From: Hwanghaeella sp964350445
GTDB taxonomy: Bacteria > Pseudomonadota > Alphaproteobacteria > UBA8366 > Aestuariispiraceae
Length of the DNA stretch: 64,000 nt
Reading direction: 5' to 3'
NCBI GenBank assembly: GCA_964350445.1
Contig: CAYGKA010000011.1
Span: 30,070 to 94,069, forward strand
Shown here: piece by piece, positions 25,818 to 33,354 of the stretch
Layout: every line of letters starts with the position of its first letter
Position numbering within the stretch: the first letter of the stretch is position 1
Translations under genes and position numbers: made by a program
The notes under the pieces: model-generated
What the model was told of the DNA's origin: nothing
The model's input: only the letters and a program-made list of their open reading frames with translations
Databases searched by the model: none

Positions 25818-26894
25818 ATGACATACGCACTTCCCCTATCCGAGTCCTCGAAGGTCGATGCCCGGCATTGGCTGGCCGCGTTCGCCGTCGCAGCGGCGCT
25901 GCACGCCGCCGCCTTCCTGCAATGGCCGGACAGGGACCAAAACAGCGCCAAGGCGCCGGGCGTGGGCGGCAGCAGCGTTTCCATTGCCATGACAGCATCA
26001 CGCGCCGGCGTGGAACATACTTTGCCGGAACCCACCCTCGCGGAAACGATTCCGGTTGATGTAGCCAGCCCCCGGATCCCGGTTGTTCCGGCCGCCTCAT
26101 CACCCGCGACGGAAGCCACGGAGGAATCGTTTCTCGTGCCGCCGCCTCCCGCGGCACTTGGAGTCGACGAAATTGTTACCCCTGCAATACCCGCCGAAGA
26201 CGCCATTGACGTTGTCACGGGCGAGGGCCCCCCACCCGAATTGGTTCCCATGATGGAACCCACCCCTGATTTTCCAGCCGAACCGGTAGCGGAAATCAGC
26301 GCGCAACCACGGCCTCCACTAAGGCCGTTAGCGGGGCAAACCGAGACCGTGGACTCGATGAGAATACCGGCCCCCGCCATTCCGACCAAATCGAACCAGG
26401 TATCGAAAGCGGACGGCCCGCCAGCGGTGCCTGCAAGCGCATGGAAACCACACCCCATCAGCCAGGTCGCCCCTACGGAAAAGGCGGCCCTCGCTTCGGG
26501 GACAGCCTCACCGGTCGGATACGCCCGGGTTCCTGACGCTTCTGCCGGATCGATGGTCGATGCTGAGAGTTCGACCGGGGGCGCGGCAACACTGACCCCT
26601 TTCACGGACTACGCAGCAACGCTGCGCGATTGGCTGGAACGCCACAAGGACTATCCCAAGCTGGCGCGGCGCAAACGCATGCAAGGATCGGTCTTGCTGT
26701 ATTTTCGGTTTGGACGGGACGGAAAGGTTTTGGCGCAAGAGATCAGAAAAACATCGGGCTACTGGCTGCTCGATGACGCGGCCTTGGAAATGCTGGCCCG
26801 CGCGGCCCCTCTTCCAGACTTTCCACACGAAATGTCCGGAGACTATTTGGATGTTGTCCTTCCCATTGAATACTCACTAGCGGGAAAAAACTGA
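25818..26894 (+). CDS. tonB: TonB-family energy transducer
   Basis: 358 residues with TonB layout. An N-terminal membrane anchor (WLAAFAVAAALHAAAFLQWP, with the family's transmembrane histidine) is followed by about 230 residues rich in Pro, Ala and Glu that span the periplasm. The C-terminal domain (from about 270) has KDYPKLARRKRMQGSVLLYF and ends in DVVLPIEYSL. It passes proton-motive energy from ExbB/ExbD to outer-membrane receptors for siderophores or haem. No receptor gene is present in the window. exbB-exbD-exbD follow after 156 bases with their own promoter. Confidence 0.88.
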   Translation: MTYALPLSESSKVDARHWLAAFAVAAALHAAAFLQWPDRDQNSAKAPGVGGSSVSIAMTASRAGVEHTLPEPTLAETIPVDVASPRIPVVPAASSPATEATEESFLVPPPPAALGVDEIVTPAIPAEDAIDVVTGEGPPPELVPMMEPTPDFPAEPVAEISAQPRPPLRPLAGQTETVDSMRIPAPAIPTKSNQVSKADGPPAVPASAWKPHPISQVAPTEKAALASGTASPVGYARVPDASAGSMVDAESSTGGAATLTPFTDYAATLRDWLERHKDYPKLARRKRMQGSVLLYFRFGRDGKVLAQEIRKTSGYWLLDDAALEMLARAAPLPDFPHEMSGDYLDVVLPIEYSLAGKN

Positions 26895-26978
26895 AGTCAT
26901 GGCGTGATCAATTGGAAGAGGTCATCCCTTTATCCAGCCATTGACTTAGAAAGACCCCTTTTCGCATTCACGTTAGTG

Positions 26979-27006
26979 TTGCGATTAATTATTATTTGCG
27001 TAATGT
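26979..27006 (+). promoter_or_regulatory. exbB promoter with Fur-box-like operator
   Basis: TTGCGA (26979-26984), 16 bases, TAATGT (27001-27006) precedes exbB by about 45 bases. The AT-rich stretch at 26981-26999 shares 15 of 19 bases with the tonB site and matches 11 of 19 Fur consensus positions. Confidence 0.55.
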
Positions 27007-27050
27007 TTCGCTAAGGGAAATCCCCAGAAACCAACTCTGTGGGGGAGTAG

Positions 27051-27788
27051 ATGGAAGTCAGTACAACCATGACGACGGACTTGGGAACAACAACATTCTC
27101 ATTCCAAGAATTACGATCGTTGATCGATGCCGGCGGACCGGTCGTCGTCCTCTTGATGGCGTTGTCCTTGGTCGCGCTGACGGTCGTGATCCTGAAGCTG
27201 ATCCAATTCCGGGGGTCCCGGATCGGAGACTGCGCGGCGGCCCAAAGGGCGATCCACCACTATCGCCAGGGAAATCTTGGCGAGGCCATCGCCTTGACCG
27301 AGAACGCACGCAATCCGATTTGCCAATTACTGCTGGTCGCGCTTCGCGCACGTGGCCGGAAACTTCCCGATGCACTCATCCGGGAGGAATTGGAGCGTCA
27401 GGCCGCCGAGGTCCTGGAATCGTTACGCAGCTGGTTCCGTCCGCTGGAAGTGATCGCTTCACTCGCCCCGCTACTGGGCCTTTTCGGAACGGTGTTGGGC
27501 ATGATTTCCGCCTTCCAGCAATTGGAGCAGGCCGGCAACCGCGTAGACCCCGCTATTCTCTCAGGCGGCATCTGGGAAGCATTACTGACGACCGCTGTCG
27601 GGCTTGCCGTCGCCATTCCCACGGTTGTCGCCTTGAACTGGCTGGAAAGGAAGGTCGACCGGTTAGCGCATGACATGAACGCGACGGTGACGCAGGTTTT
27701 CACAGCCGAATTGTTCAGCGACGCCCCGGCCAAAAAGCCCGAAGAGACACCGTTTCTGCACGCGGCGCGATCTGCACATGCGGGCTGA
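27051..27788 (+). CDS. exbB: MotA/TolQ/ExbB proton-channel family protein
   Basis: 245 residues with three membrane helices: about 30-50 (GPVVVLLMALSLVALTVVIL), 135-155 (LAPLLGLFGTVLGMISAF) and 180-200 (ALLTTAVGLAVAIPTVVAL), the ExbB pattern. With ExbD it forms the inner-membrane proton channel that drives TonB. The ATG follows GGGGGAG. Its 3' end overlaps the first exbD by 11 bases. The TolQ alternative is less likely beside tonB and without tolR/tolA/pal. Confidence 0.87.
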   Translation: MEVSTTMTTDLGTTTFSFQELRSLIDAGGPVVVLLMALSLVALTVVILKLIQFRGSRIGDCAAAQRAIHHYRQGNLGEAIALTENARNPICQLLLVALRARGRKLPDALIREELERQAAEVLESLRSWFRPLEVIASLAPLLGLFGTVLGMISAFQQLEQAGNRVDPAILSGGIWEALLTTAVGLAVAIPTVVALNWLERKVDRLAHDMNATVTQVFTAELFSDAPAKKPEETPFLHAARSAHAG

Positions 27789-28179
27789 CCTTCTGCCCAG
27801 GCGCCGCGCGCTGATCAGCCTGACGCCACTGATCGATGTGGTCTTCATTTTGCTGATCTTCTTCATGCTCGCCTCGAACTTCCTGGAATGGCGGGCGATC
27901 AATCTCAGCGCTCCGGCTAAGGCCGAGGGCAGTACCAACAGCATTGAAGGTTCCCTTTTGGTGGAAATCCGCGCCGACGGCCTGCGTATGTCGGGCTTGG
28001 CACTTTCCTTGGAAGAACTACTCGGCGAGGTGGGCGAACACCTCAGCAAGGCACCAGATCGCAGGATATTCGTAAAACCGGCGCCGGAGATTTCATTACA
28101 GGAAACGATCACCGTCTTGGACGCCCTGAACGACGCCGGCGCGTCAACCATATCGCTGATCAAGGCGGCGGGAGATTAG
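27778..28179 (+). CDS. exbD: ExbD/TolR biopolymer transport protein, first copy
   Basis: 133 residues. The membrane helix contains LIDVVFILLIFFMLAS with the conserved aspartate that carries protons, and a periplasmic domain follows (ILVEIRADG-type strand, then RRIFVKPAPEISLQE). It overlaps exbB by 11 bases and is followed nine bases later by a second exbD. Together they would form the channel's peptidoglycan-facing part. Confidence 0.85.
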   Translation: MRADLLPRRRALISLTPLIDVVFILLIFFMLASNFLEWRAINLSAPAKAEGSTNSIEGSLLVEIRADGLRMSGLALSLEELLGEVGEHLSKAPDRRIFVKPAPEISLQETITVLDALNDAGASTISLIKAAGD

Positions 28180-28188
28180 GAAGGAGCC

Positions 28189-28611
28189 ATGCGCATCGGA
28201 CGATCCCGCCCCAACCACAGAAAGAGGCCTCGAAACGACGATGACGCGGTGATGCCGCTGATCAATATCGTCTTCCTGCTGCTGATTTTCTTCATGATCG
28301 CGGGCAAGCTTTCCTCTTCCGATCCGTTCGAGATTTCGCCTCCGTCTTCTGTCAGCGGCGAGAACGATGCTGCCGGAGAGTTAACCCTGCTCGTCGGGTC
28401 CGCCGGGGAACTCGCCCTGGATGGGGAGGTGATGACCGAAACGGAACTGAAAGCGGCCCTCGCCGACCGTTTACAGGGAAATCTCGAACCCGTCATGCGC
28501 CTAAAGGCCGATGGCGGATCAAAGGCAACCGATATCATCCGGATAATGGAAATCGTCCGCGATGCGGGCGTCGGCGAGATGAATCTGCTGACCTTGCCTG
28601 AGAAAAGCTAG
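28189..28611 (+). CDS. exbD: ExbD/TolR biopolymer transport protein, second copy
   Basis: 140 residues. The membrane segment MPLINIVFLLLIFFMIAG has Asn in place of the usual Asp of the MxPLIDVV motif, whereas the first copy keeps Asp. The periplasmic part (LLVGSAGELALDGEVM, VMRLKADGGSKATDIIRIM) is ExbD-like. An AAGGAG site precedes the ATG. The two divergent ExbD copies may form a mixed ring in which only one carries the proton-binding residue (inference). Its stop abuts the stop of convergent zur. Confidence 0.82.
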   Translation: MRIGRSRPNHRKRPRNDDDAVMPLINIVFLLLIFFMIAGKLSSSDPFEISPPSSVSGENDAAGELTLLVGSAGELALDGEVMTETELKAALADRLQGNLEPVMRLKADGGSKATDIIRIMEIVRDAGVGEMNLLTLPEKS

Positions 28612-29034
28612 TCAGGCTGATGCGCTGCCGCGGCAGGCTCCGCAGACGCCGCGTAATTCGACGGTAGATTTCTTCAGCTGAAACCCCGCCCTGCCCGCTA
28701 TCTTGCTCAACTCATCCGACAGCGAGTCGTCCGATATTTCCGCCACCTGTCCGCAATCCGCGCAGATGGCAAAGGCAATGGTTTCTTCATGGGTGTCACA
28801 GCCGGGGTGACGGCAGGCAACGAAGGCATTCAGACTTTCCAATCTATGGACCATGCCGAGTTCCAGAAGCTTCTCGAGCGCCCGGTAGACCTGCGGCGGC
28901 GCCCGAAATCCGCGATCTCGCAACTGATCAAGAATGGTATACGCGCTGAGCGGGCCTTCGGCACAGGACAGCGCATCCAGCACCAGTTGCTGGTTTTTTG
29001 TCAGGTCGGCAACTGCGTGTGTGTCTGAGCCCAT
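28612..29034 (-). CDS. zur: Fur-family zinc uptake regulator Zur
   Basis: 140 residues. A winged helix (TKNQQLVLDALSCAEGPLSAYTILDQL, APPQVYRALEKL) is followed by a metal-binding domain with two Cys pairs (CADCG and CGAC) for structural zinc. With zinc bound it represses zinc uptake genes. The start at 29034 has AAGGAGG and lies one base from the znuB stop; the longer in-frame extension to 29247 is inside znuB and is rejected. Context (znuC-znuB upstream, znuA divergent) favours Zur over Fur. Likely targets are the palindromes at 30795-30829. Confidence 0.85.
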   Translation of the reverse strand: MGSDTHAVADLTKNQQLVLDALSCAEGPLSAYTILDQLRDRGFRAPPQVYRALEKLLELGMVHRLESLNAFVACRHPGCDTHEETIAFAICADCGQVAEISDDSLSDELSKIAGRAGFQLKKSTVELRGVCGACRGSASA

Positions 29035-29035
29035 A

Positions 29036-29872
29036 TCAGTTACCCTCCTTTGCGGTCGCCGTTCCGCCTTTCCGGAGCCATGCCAGCAAACGCGGCAGCG
29101 GCGACAGGCTGACGATGAACAGGAAGAGCGCAGCAACAACGATCGACGGACCGGAAGGCGTATCCCATTCAAGCGATCCAAACAGCCCACCGACAACGGC
29201 GAGTGCCCCGGCAACCGACGCAATGATCGCCATCTGCTCGGGCCCAACGGCGAAACGCCGAGCAGTCGCCGCCGGTATGATCAGCATTGCCGTGATAAGT
29301 AGGACGCCGACGATCTTCATCGAAATCGCAATCACGGTCGCCATCAGCAACATAAGCACGATATTGGCGCGGTCCGGATTCATGCCTTCGGCTTCCGCCA
29401 GTTCCCGGTTGACCGTCGCCGCAAACAGCGGCGTCCAGATCAAGGCCAGAACGACGAGTACAGCCGCCCCGCCCAGATAGATAACGAGAATGTCCATGCG
29501 CGAGACAGATAGAATATCGCCGAAGAGGAAGCCCATCAAATCGACCCGCACCCAGGTCAGAAAGGCCAAGACGACAAGGCCCAGCGCCAAGGCGGAATGC
29601 GCCAGCAGCCCGAGCAGGGAATCCGAAGATACCGTCGCCCGGCGTTGCAAAAACAGCAACGCCATCGAGACGGCCGCGGAAACAAGGAAGACCGCAATGG
29701 TAAAATTTATATCCAGCAGGAAGGCCATCGCCACGCCGAGCAATGCGGCATGCGACAGCGTATCACCAAAATAGGCCAACCGGCGCCAGACGATGAAACA
29801 GCCAAGCGGCCCAGTCACCACCGCGACGCCGATCCCGGCAAGCATGGCCCGGATGAAGAAATCATCCAGCAT
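29036..29872 (-). CDS. znuB: Zinc ABC transporter permease ZnuB
   Basis: 278 residues with about eight or nine membrane helices of the metal-type (ABC-3) permease family. Hallmarks are RLAYFGDTLSHAALLGVAMAF near the N-terminus and the loop VNRELAEAEGMNPD facing the ATPase. It forms the inner-membrane path for Zn2+ from ZnuA. The ATG at 29872 has AAGGAAA and overlaps znuC by 11 bases; the longer frame to 29968 is rejected. It is followed by zur after one base. Confidence 0.88.
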   Translation of the reverse strand: MLDDFFIRAMLAGIGVAVVTGPLGCFIVWRRLAYFGDTLSHAALLGVAMAFLLDINFTIAVFLVSAAVSMALLFLQRRATVSSDSLLGLLAHSALALGLVVLAFLTWVRVDLMGFLFGDILSVSRMDILVIYLGGAAVLVVLALIWTPLFAATVNRELAEAEGMNPDRANIVLMLLMATVIAISMKIVGVLLITAMLIIPAATARRFAVGPEQMAIIASVAGALAVVGGLFGSLEWDTPSGPSIVVAALFLFIVSLSPLPRLLAWLRKGGTATAKEGN

Positions 29873-30761
29873 GGTGCGTTTCCTTTCGCCGGTTTTCCGA
29901 GTCGACGGGCTCCTCCGGCGTAAGCGGGTGGATATGCCCATGGGGATGATCGTGATGATGACCGTCATCCTGATGACAATGGTCGGTCACCGTGCCGTCG
30001 GAATGGCGGACACGCCCGTCAGGCAGATGGGTATGGTCATGATCATGCTCGTAAACCGCCAGCGTCGATGCCGCTCGTCTGCCGAACAATGTCTGGTATT
30101 CCGCGCTGGAGGCAACGGCTGTCGGCGTGCCCTGGCAGCAGATATGGCCGTTCAGACACAACACGCGATCCGTCGCGGCCATCACGACATGGAGGTCATG
30201 GGATATCAGCAGGATGCCGCAGCCGATGTCGTCTCGAATCCGCTTGATCAAATCGTACAGCGCGATCTCCCCGGAGAAATCCACGCCCTGAACCGGCTCG
30301 TCGAGCACAAGCAGGTCCGGTTCCCGGGCCATGGCACGGGCCAGCAGGACCCTTTGAAATTCGCCACCAGACAGGGTGCGTACTTCCGCTGAGTCCAAGT
30401 GCTTTATGCCTGTCGCCGTCATCGCGGCGTCGGCTTCGGAGCGCGGCACCCGGCCGGTGAGGTGCATGAAGCGTGCGACGGTAAGCGGCAGCGTCCAATC
30501 GACGGAGACCTTCTGCGGCACGTAACCGACGACGAGGTCTTTCCTGCGCGACGCGGACCCTTCGTCCGGGCTTAAAATGCCCAGCGCCATCTTCGCCGTC
30601 GTCGACTTTCCCGACCCATTCGGCCCGATCAGGGTGACGATTTCGCCCGGCTCCACCGAAAGATCGACGCCGCGCACGAGCCAGCGCTCCGCCCGTTCCA
30701 CGCCAGCACCAGTCAAGGAAACAAGGGGATCCGAATTCCGTGGCACGATGGCCCGCTCCAT
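29862..30761 (-). CDS. znuC: Zinc ABC transporter ATP-binding protein ZnuC with His-rich tail
   Basis: 299 residues. Walker A GPNGSGKSTT, signature LSGGEFQRVLLARAM, Walker B LLVLDEPVQGVD and the switch histidine (LISHDLHVV) are intact. From about residue 235 a tail of some 60 residues is crowded with histidines and acids (YEHDHDHTHLP, DDGHHHDHPHGHIH), which should bind zinc and may sense cytoplasmic levels. The ATG at 30761 is preceded by only a weak ribosome site. It is the first gene of znuC-znuB-zur, divergent from znuA over a short Zur-type control region. Confidence 0.88.
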   Translation of the reverse strand: MERAIVPRNSDPLVSLTGAGVERAERWLVRGVDLSVEPGEIVTLIGPNGSGKSTTAKMALGILSPDEGSASRRKDLVVGYVPQKVSVDWTLPLTVARFMHLTGRVPRSEADAAMTATGIKHLDSAEVRTLSGGEFQRVLLARAMAREPDLLVLDEPVQGVDFSGEIALYDLIKRIRDDIGCGILLISHDLHVVMAATDRVLCLNGHICCQGTPTAVASSAEYQTLFGRRAASTLAVYEHDHDHTHLPDGRVRHSDGTVTDHCHQDDGHHHDHPHGHIHPLTPEEPVDSENRRKETHHAG

Positions 30762-30794
30762 CAAAATCTTATATTGATCGCATTTATGCCTTAC

Positions 30795-30829
30795 GTTATA
30801 CCATCACACAAGGAACGTTATCTTATAAC
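30795..30829. promoter_or_regulatory. Zur-box-like palindromes between znuC and znuA
   Basis: GTTATCTTATAAC (30817-30829) is a perfect 5-3-5 inverted repeat, and GTTATACCATCAC (30795-30807) is an imperfect copy 22 bases earlier. The half-site GTTAT/ATAAC fits the alphaproteobacterial Zur box. They lie between the divergent znuC and znuA starts. Confidence 0.65.
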
Positions 30830-30854
30830 ATACACCTTCGTGCTGGAGCCCCGC

Positions 30855-31865
30855 ATGCGACATTTTGCTTCCCTTGCCGCCGCCGCCGGCCTTTTTTCGG
30901 CCCTCACATTCCCGTCCCTCGCGGAGGGTCCACCTGTAGTATTGGCGTCGATCAAGCCGATTCACTCCCTGGTCGCCGCTGTTATGCAAGGCGTGGCGGA
31001 ACCAGGTTTGATCGTCGAAGGCGCGGCCACGCCGCATTCCTATGCCTTGAAGCCTTCGCAGGCGGCGCAACTGTCGAAAGCCACGCATGTTTTCTGGATC
31101 GGCCACGAATTGGAAGCTTTCCTGGAAAAGCCGATCGAAACCATTGGCGATCATGCAACCACGGTCGATCTACTGGCAACGCCCGGGTTGAACACGCTCG
31201 CATTCCGCGAAGGGGGCGCCTTCGAAGCACATGAGGACGATGGTGAAGAACACAAGGGGGAAGCCCATGACGGCGATCACGCCGAGCACGGTAAGGATGG
31301 GCACGAACAAGTCGGGCACGAACAAGACGGGCACGACGAGCATCATCACGACGGGCTGGATCCCCATGTCTGGCTAGACCCGCTAAACGCCGTTGTTATC
31401 GTCCGTGAAATCGCGGCGGTGCTGTCGGCGGACGATCCCGCCAATGCCAGCCGCTATGCTGCGAATGCCGCGAGGACCGTCGCCGCGCTTGAGGCATTGA
31501 CGGTCGAGATCGCCGAACAACTGGCCCCGGTGCAAGGCGCCGCCTTCATCGTCTTTCACGACGGCTACCGCTATTTCGAGGAACGGTTCGGCCTGCATGC
31601 CGCCGGGTCCATCACCATCAGCCCGGAAATCACGCCCGGCGCCGAACGGATACATGAAATCAGGGACCGGGTGAGCGAGCTCGGCGCATCCTGCGTCTTT
31701 GCCGAACCACAATTTGAACCGCGGCTGATCGCCATCGTCATGGAAGGCAGCCAGGCAAAGGCAGGCACGCTGGACCCGCTGGGCGCGGGCCTGGAGGACG
31801 GACCGGACCTCTATTTCAAACTCATCCGCAACATGGCAGGAGCAATGCGCGATTGTTTATCGTGA
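30855..31865 (+). CDS. znuA: Zinc ABC transporter substrate-binding protein ZnuA
   Basis: 336 residues with a signal peptide (MRHFASLAAAAGLFSALTFPSLA). Family features are VVLASIKPIHSLVAAVM, the first metal histidine near TPHSYALKPSQ, a long flexible loop rich in His, Asp and Glu (about residues 135-165), then DGLDPHVWLDP. It captures Zn2+ in the periplasm for ZnuB/ZnuC. The ATG at 30855 has TGGAG eight bases upstream; earlier in-frame starts would remove the signal-peptide position. A bidirectional terminator follows. Confidence 0.9.
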   Translation: MRHFASLAAAAGLFSALTFPSLAEGPPVVLASIKPIHSLVAAVMQGVAEPGLIVEGAATPHSYALKPSQAAQLSKATHVFWIGHELEAFLEKPIETIGDHATTVDLLATPGLNTLAFREGGAFEAHEDDGEEHKGEAHDGDHAEHGKDGHEQVGHEQDGHDEHHHDGLDPHVWLDPLNAVVIVREIAAVLSADDPANASRYAANAARTVAALEALTVEIAEQLAPVQGAAFIVFHDGYRYFEERFGLHAAGSITISPEITPGAERIHEIRDRVSELGASCVFAEPQFEPRLIAIVMEGSQAKAGTLDPLGAGLEDGPDLYFKLIRNMAGAMRDCLS

Positions 31866-31894
31866 CCCTACAAAACATTTCCGGATGGAAAACA

Positions 31895-31924
31895 AAAACC
31901 CCCAGGTTTCCCTGGGGGTTTTTC
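31895..31924. terminator. Bidirectional rho-independent terminator between znuA and tRNA-Val
   Basis: A strong stem AAACCCCCAGG/CCTGGGGGTTT with a 4-base loop. On the plus strand the right arm runs into a U tract (ends znuA); on the minus strand the other arm does the same (ends tRNA-Val). Confidence 0.85.
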
Positions 31925-31925
31925 A

Positions 31926-32000
31926 TGGTGGGCACGACTGGGATTGAACCAGTGACCCCCTCGATGTCAACGAGGTGCTCTCCCGCTGAGCTACGCGCCC
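31926..32000 (-). tRNA. tRNA-Val (anticodon GAC), CCA encoded
   Basis: 75 bases on the minus strand. The acceptor arms GGGCGCG and CGTGCCC pair, the D arm begins TAGCTCAGCGGGAGAGC, the anticodon arm is CCTCG-TTGACAT-CGAGG with anticodon GAC, and the T arm contains GGTTCAATCCC. The 3' ACCA is encoded. It reads GUC and GUU valine codons. Confidence 0.95.
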
Positions 32001-32064
32001 TATTTTCCCGCCAACGCCGCGTCATCCGGTGGTGCCGCAGCGCATATTTCCTGGCAAGGCGCGC

Positions 32065-32093
32065 GATTTAGCACCCTCTCGCCGGGGTGGCAA
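32065..32093 (-). promoter_or_regulatory. Predicted promoter of tRNA-Val
   Basis: On the minus strand TTGCCA (32093-32088), 17 bases, TAAATC (32070-32065) lies about 65 bases before the tRNA 5' end and fits an alphaproteobacterial sigma-70 promoter. Confidence 0.5.
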
Positions 32094-32208
32094 GCCTTTT
32101 GCCCCCGCTAATTGACCGTCCGGCACGCCGGAGCCTCCACGGCGGCGGCTTGGGCTTTGGCACGGCGATTGCTGTGTCTTCCAATGAGAGATTGAGAGAG
32201 GGTAAACC

Positions 32209-33192
32209 ATGCCTGCCTGGCCACGATTCCCGGCCGCCATTTCGGCCTTCGCCATCGCACTCGCCTTGTCGAGTTCCGCCGCGGCCACATCCCCAGCGAA
32301 AGCCCCGCAGCAGGCCGCAGCGCCGGAACATTTGTGCCGTGAGGCGGTCGCAGCTGCAGAAGGTCTGACCGGCATCCCCCAGCATTTGATGCAAGCGATC
32401 TCACTGGTCGAATCGGGAATATTCAGGCCCGAAGCTGGCGGACGGATCGCCTGGCCCTGGACGGTCATGGCGCAGGGGCGAGGGCGCTATTTCGGGTCCC
32501 GGCAAGACGCGGTGAACGCGGTGCGCGGACTGCTGAAAGCCGGCGTCACCAATATCGATGTCGGGTGCATGCAGATTAACCTGCAATATCACGGATTGGC
32601 GTTCTCCTCCCTGCAGGAAGCTTTCGACCCCGTCACGAATGTCGCCTATGCCGCGAGCTTCCTGCTGAACCTGAAAGACCGGCACGGCAATTGGGACAAG
32701 GCGGTCCGCTACTACCACTCATCGACTCCGGCCCGAAACCAACCCTATAAAAAGAAAGTCCGTGCGGAACTGGTCGCGCTTAGAAGCACCGGAACGCCGA
32801 TGTCCGCCGCGGAGCATTCCCGCCAGGCCAGCCTGTATGCGCCGGATGTAGCGGGCCAGGATTCGCGCCCCACGGGCAAAGCCCCTTATGGCGGGGTCAT
32901 GGATACCGGCCCGACCGGCGCGCCGCTGATATCAAAGACCGGTCAATCGCCCATCGCGTCCGTGCCGAACGGTGCGCCGAATACCGGCTCGGAAGACCGC
33001 AGGATGGACTATCTGAAGACCGCACAATGGCCTCCGAGAAGCCTGAAAGCGCAATATCAGGCCGAATATAATGCCCGTGCCCGCGTGATGCATCCCAACA
33101 CAGGCGGAGCGGGACCAGCGGACAAGGTCTTGTCGAACCCGTTCCTGAGCAAACCGAGTGTCCGAACAGCCGTCAATCCAGCGCCGTCTTGA
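32209..33192 (+). CDS. Lytic transglycosylase (SLT domain) family protein
   Basis: 327 residues with a signal peptide (ISAFAIALALSSSAAA). The SLT/lysozyme-like domain spans about residues 40-190: the catalytic glutamate is in AISLVESGIF, followed by NIDVGCMQINLQYHG and AYAASFLLNL, then YYHSSTP. It should cleave peptidoglycan glycan strands in the periplasm. The C-terminal 130 residues are low-complexity and variable. GAGAGGG precedes the ATG. No flagellar or secretion genes adjoin it, so its role may be general wall remodelling. Confidence 0.85.
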   Translation: MPAWPRFPAAISAFAIALALSSSAAATSPAKAPQQAAAPEHLCREAVAAAEGLTGIPQHLMQAISLVESGIFRPEAGGRIAWPWTVMAQGRGRYFGSRQDAVNAVRGLLKAGVTNIDVGCMQINLQYHGLAFSSLQEAFDPVTNVAYAASFLLNLKDRHGNWDKAVRYYHSSTPARNQPYKKKVRAELVALRSTGTPMSAAEHSRQASLYAPDVAGQDSRPTGKAPYGGVMDTGPTGAPLISKTGQSPIASVPNGAPNTGSEDRRMDYLKTAQWPPRSLKAQYQAEYNARARVMHPNTGGAGPADKVLSNPFLSKPSVRTAVNPAPS

Positions 33193-33354
33193 GCCGCCTG
33201 CACAGGGTGCAACTAAAGCACCGGAGATACGCAGATCGCATTTACTACCAAGGTCCAACGGGGCTAGGGTCTGTTCTGAGTTCTGTGAGCAAGTCCTAGA
33301 ACACCCTAAGGCTTCTGGTAAGTTCGGACCGGCTTCCGCCGGACAAGGACGGTA

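Noticed and set aside
29035..29247. N-terminal extension of zur into znuB
   Set aside because: The extension is arginine/serine-rich shadow translation of znuB; the ATG at 29034 has an AAGGAGG site and fits the family start.
33280..33345. Weak hairpins upstream of the first PAS kinase
   Set aside because: Imperfect stems without U tract or conserved operator features.
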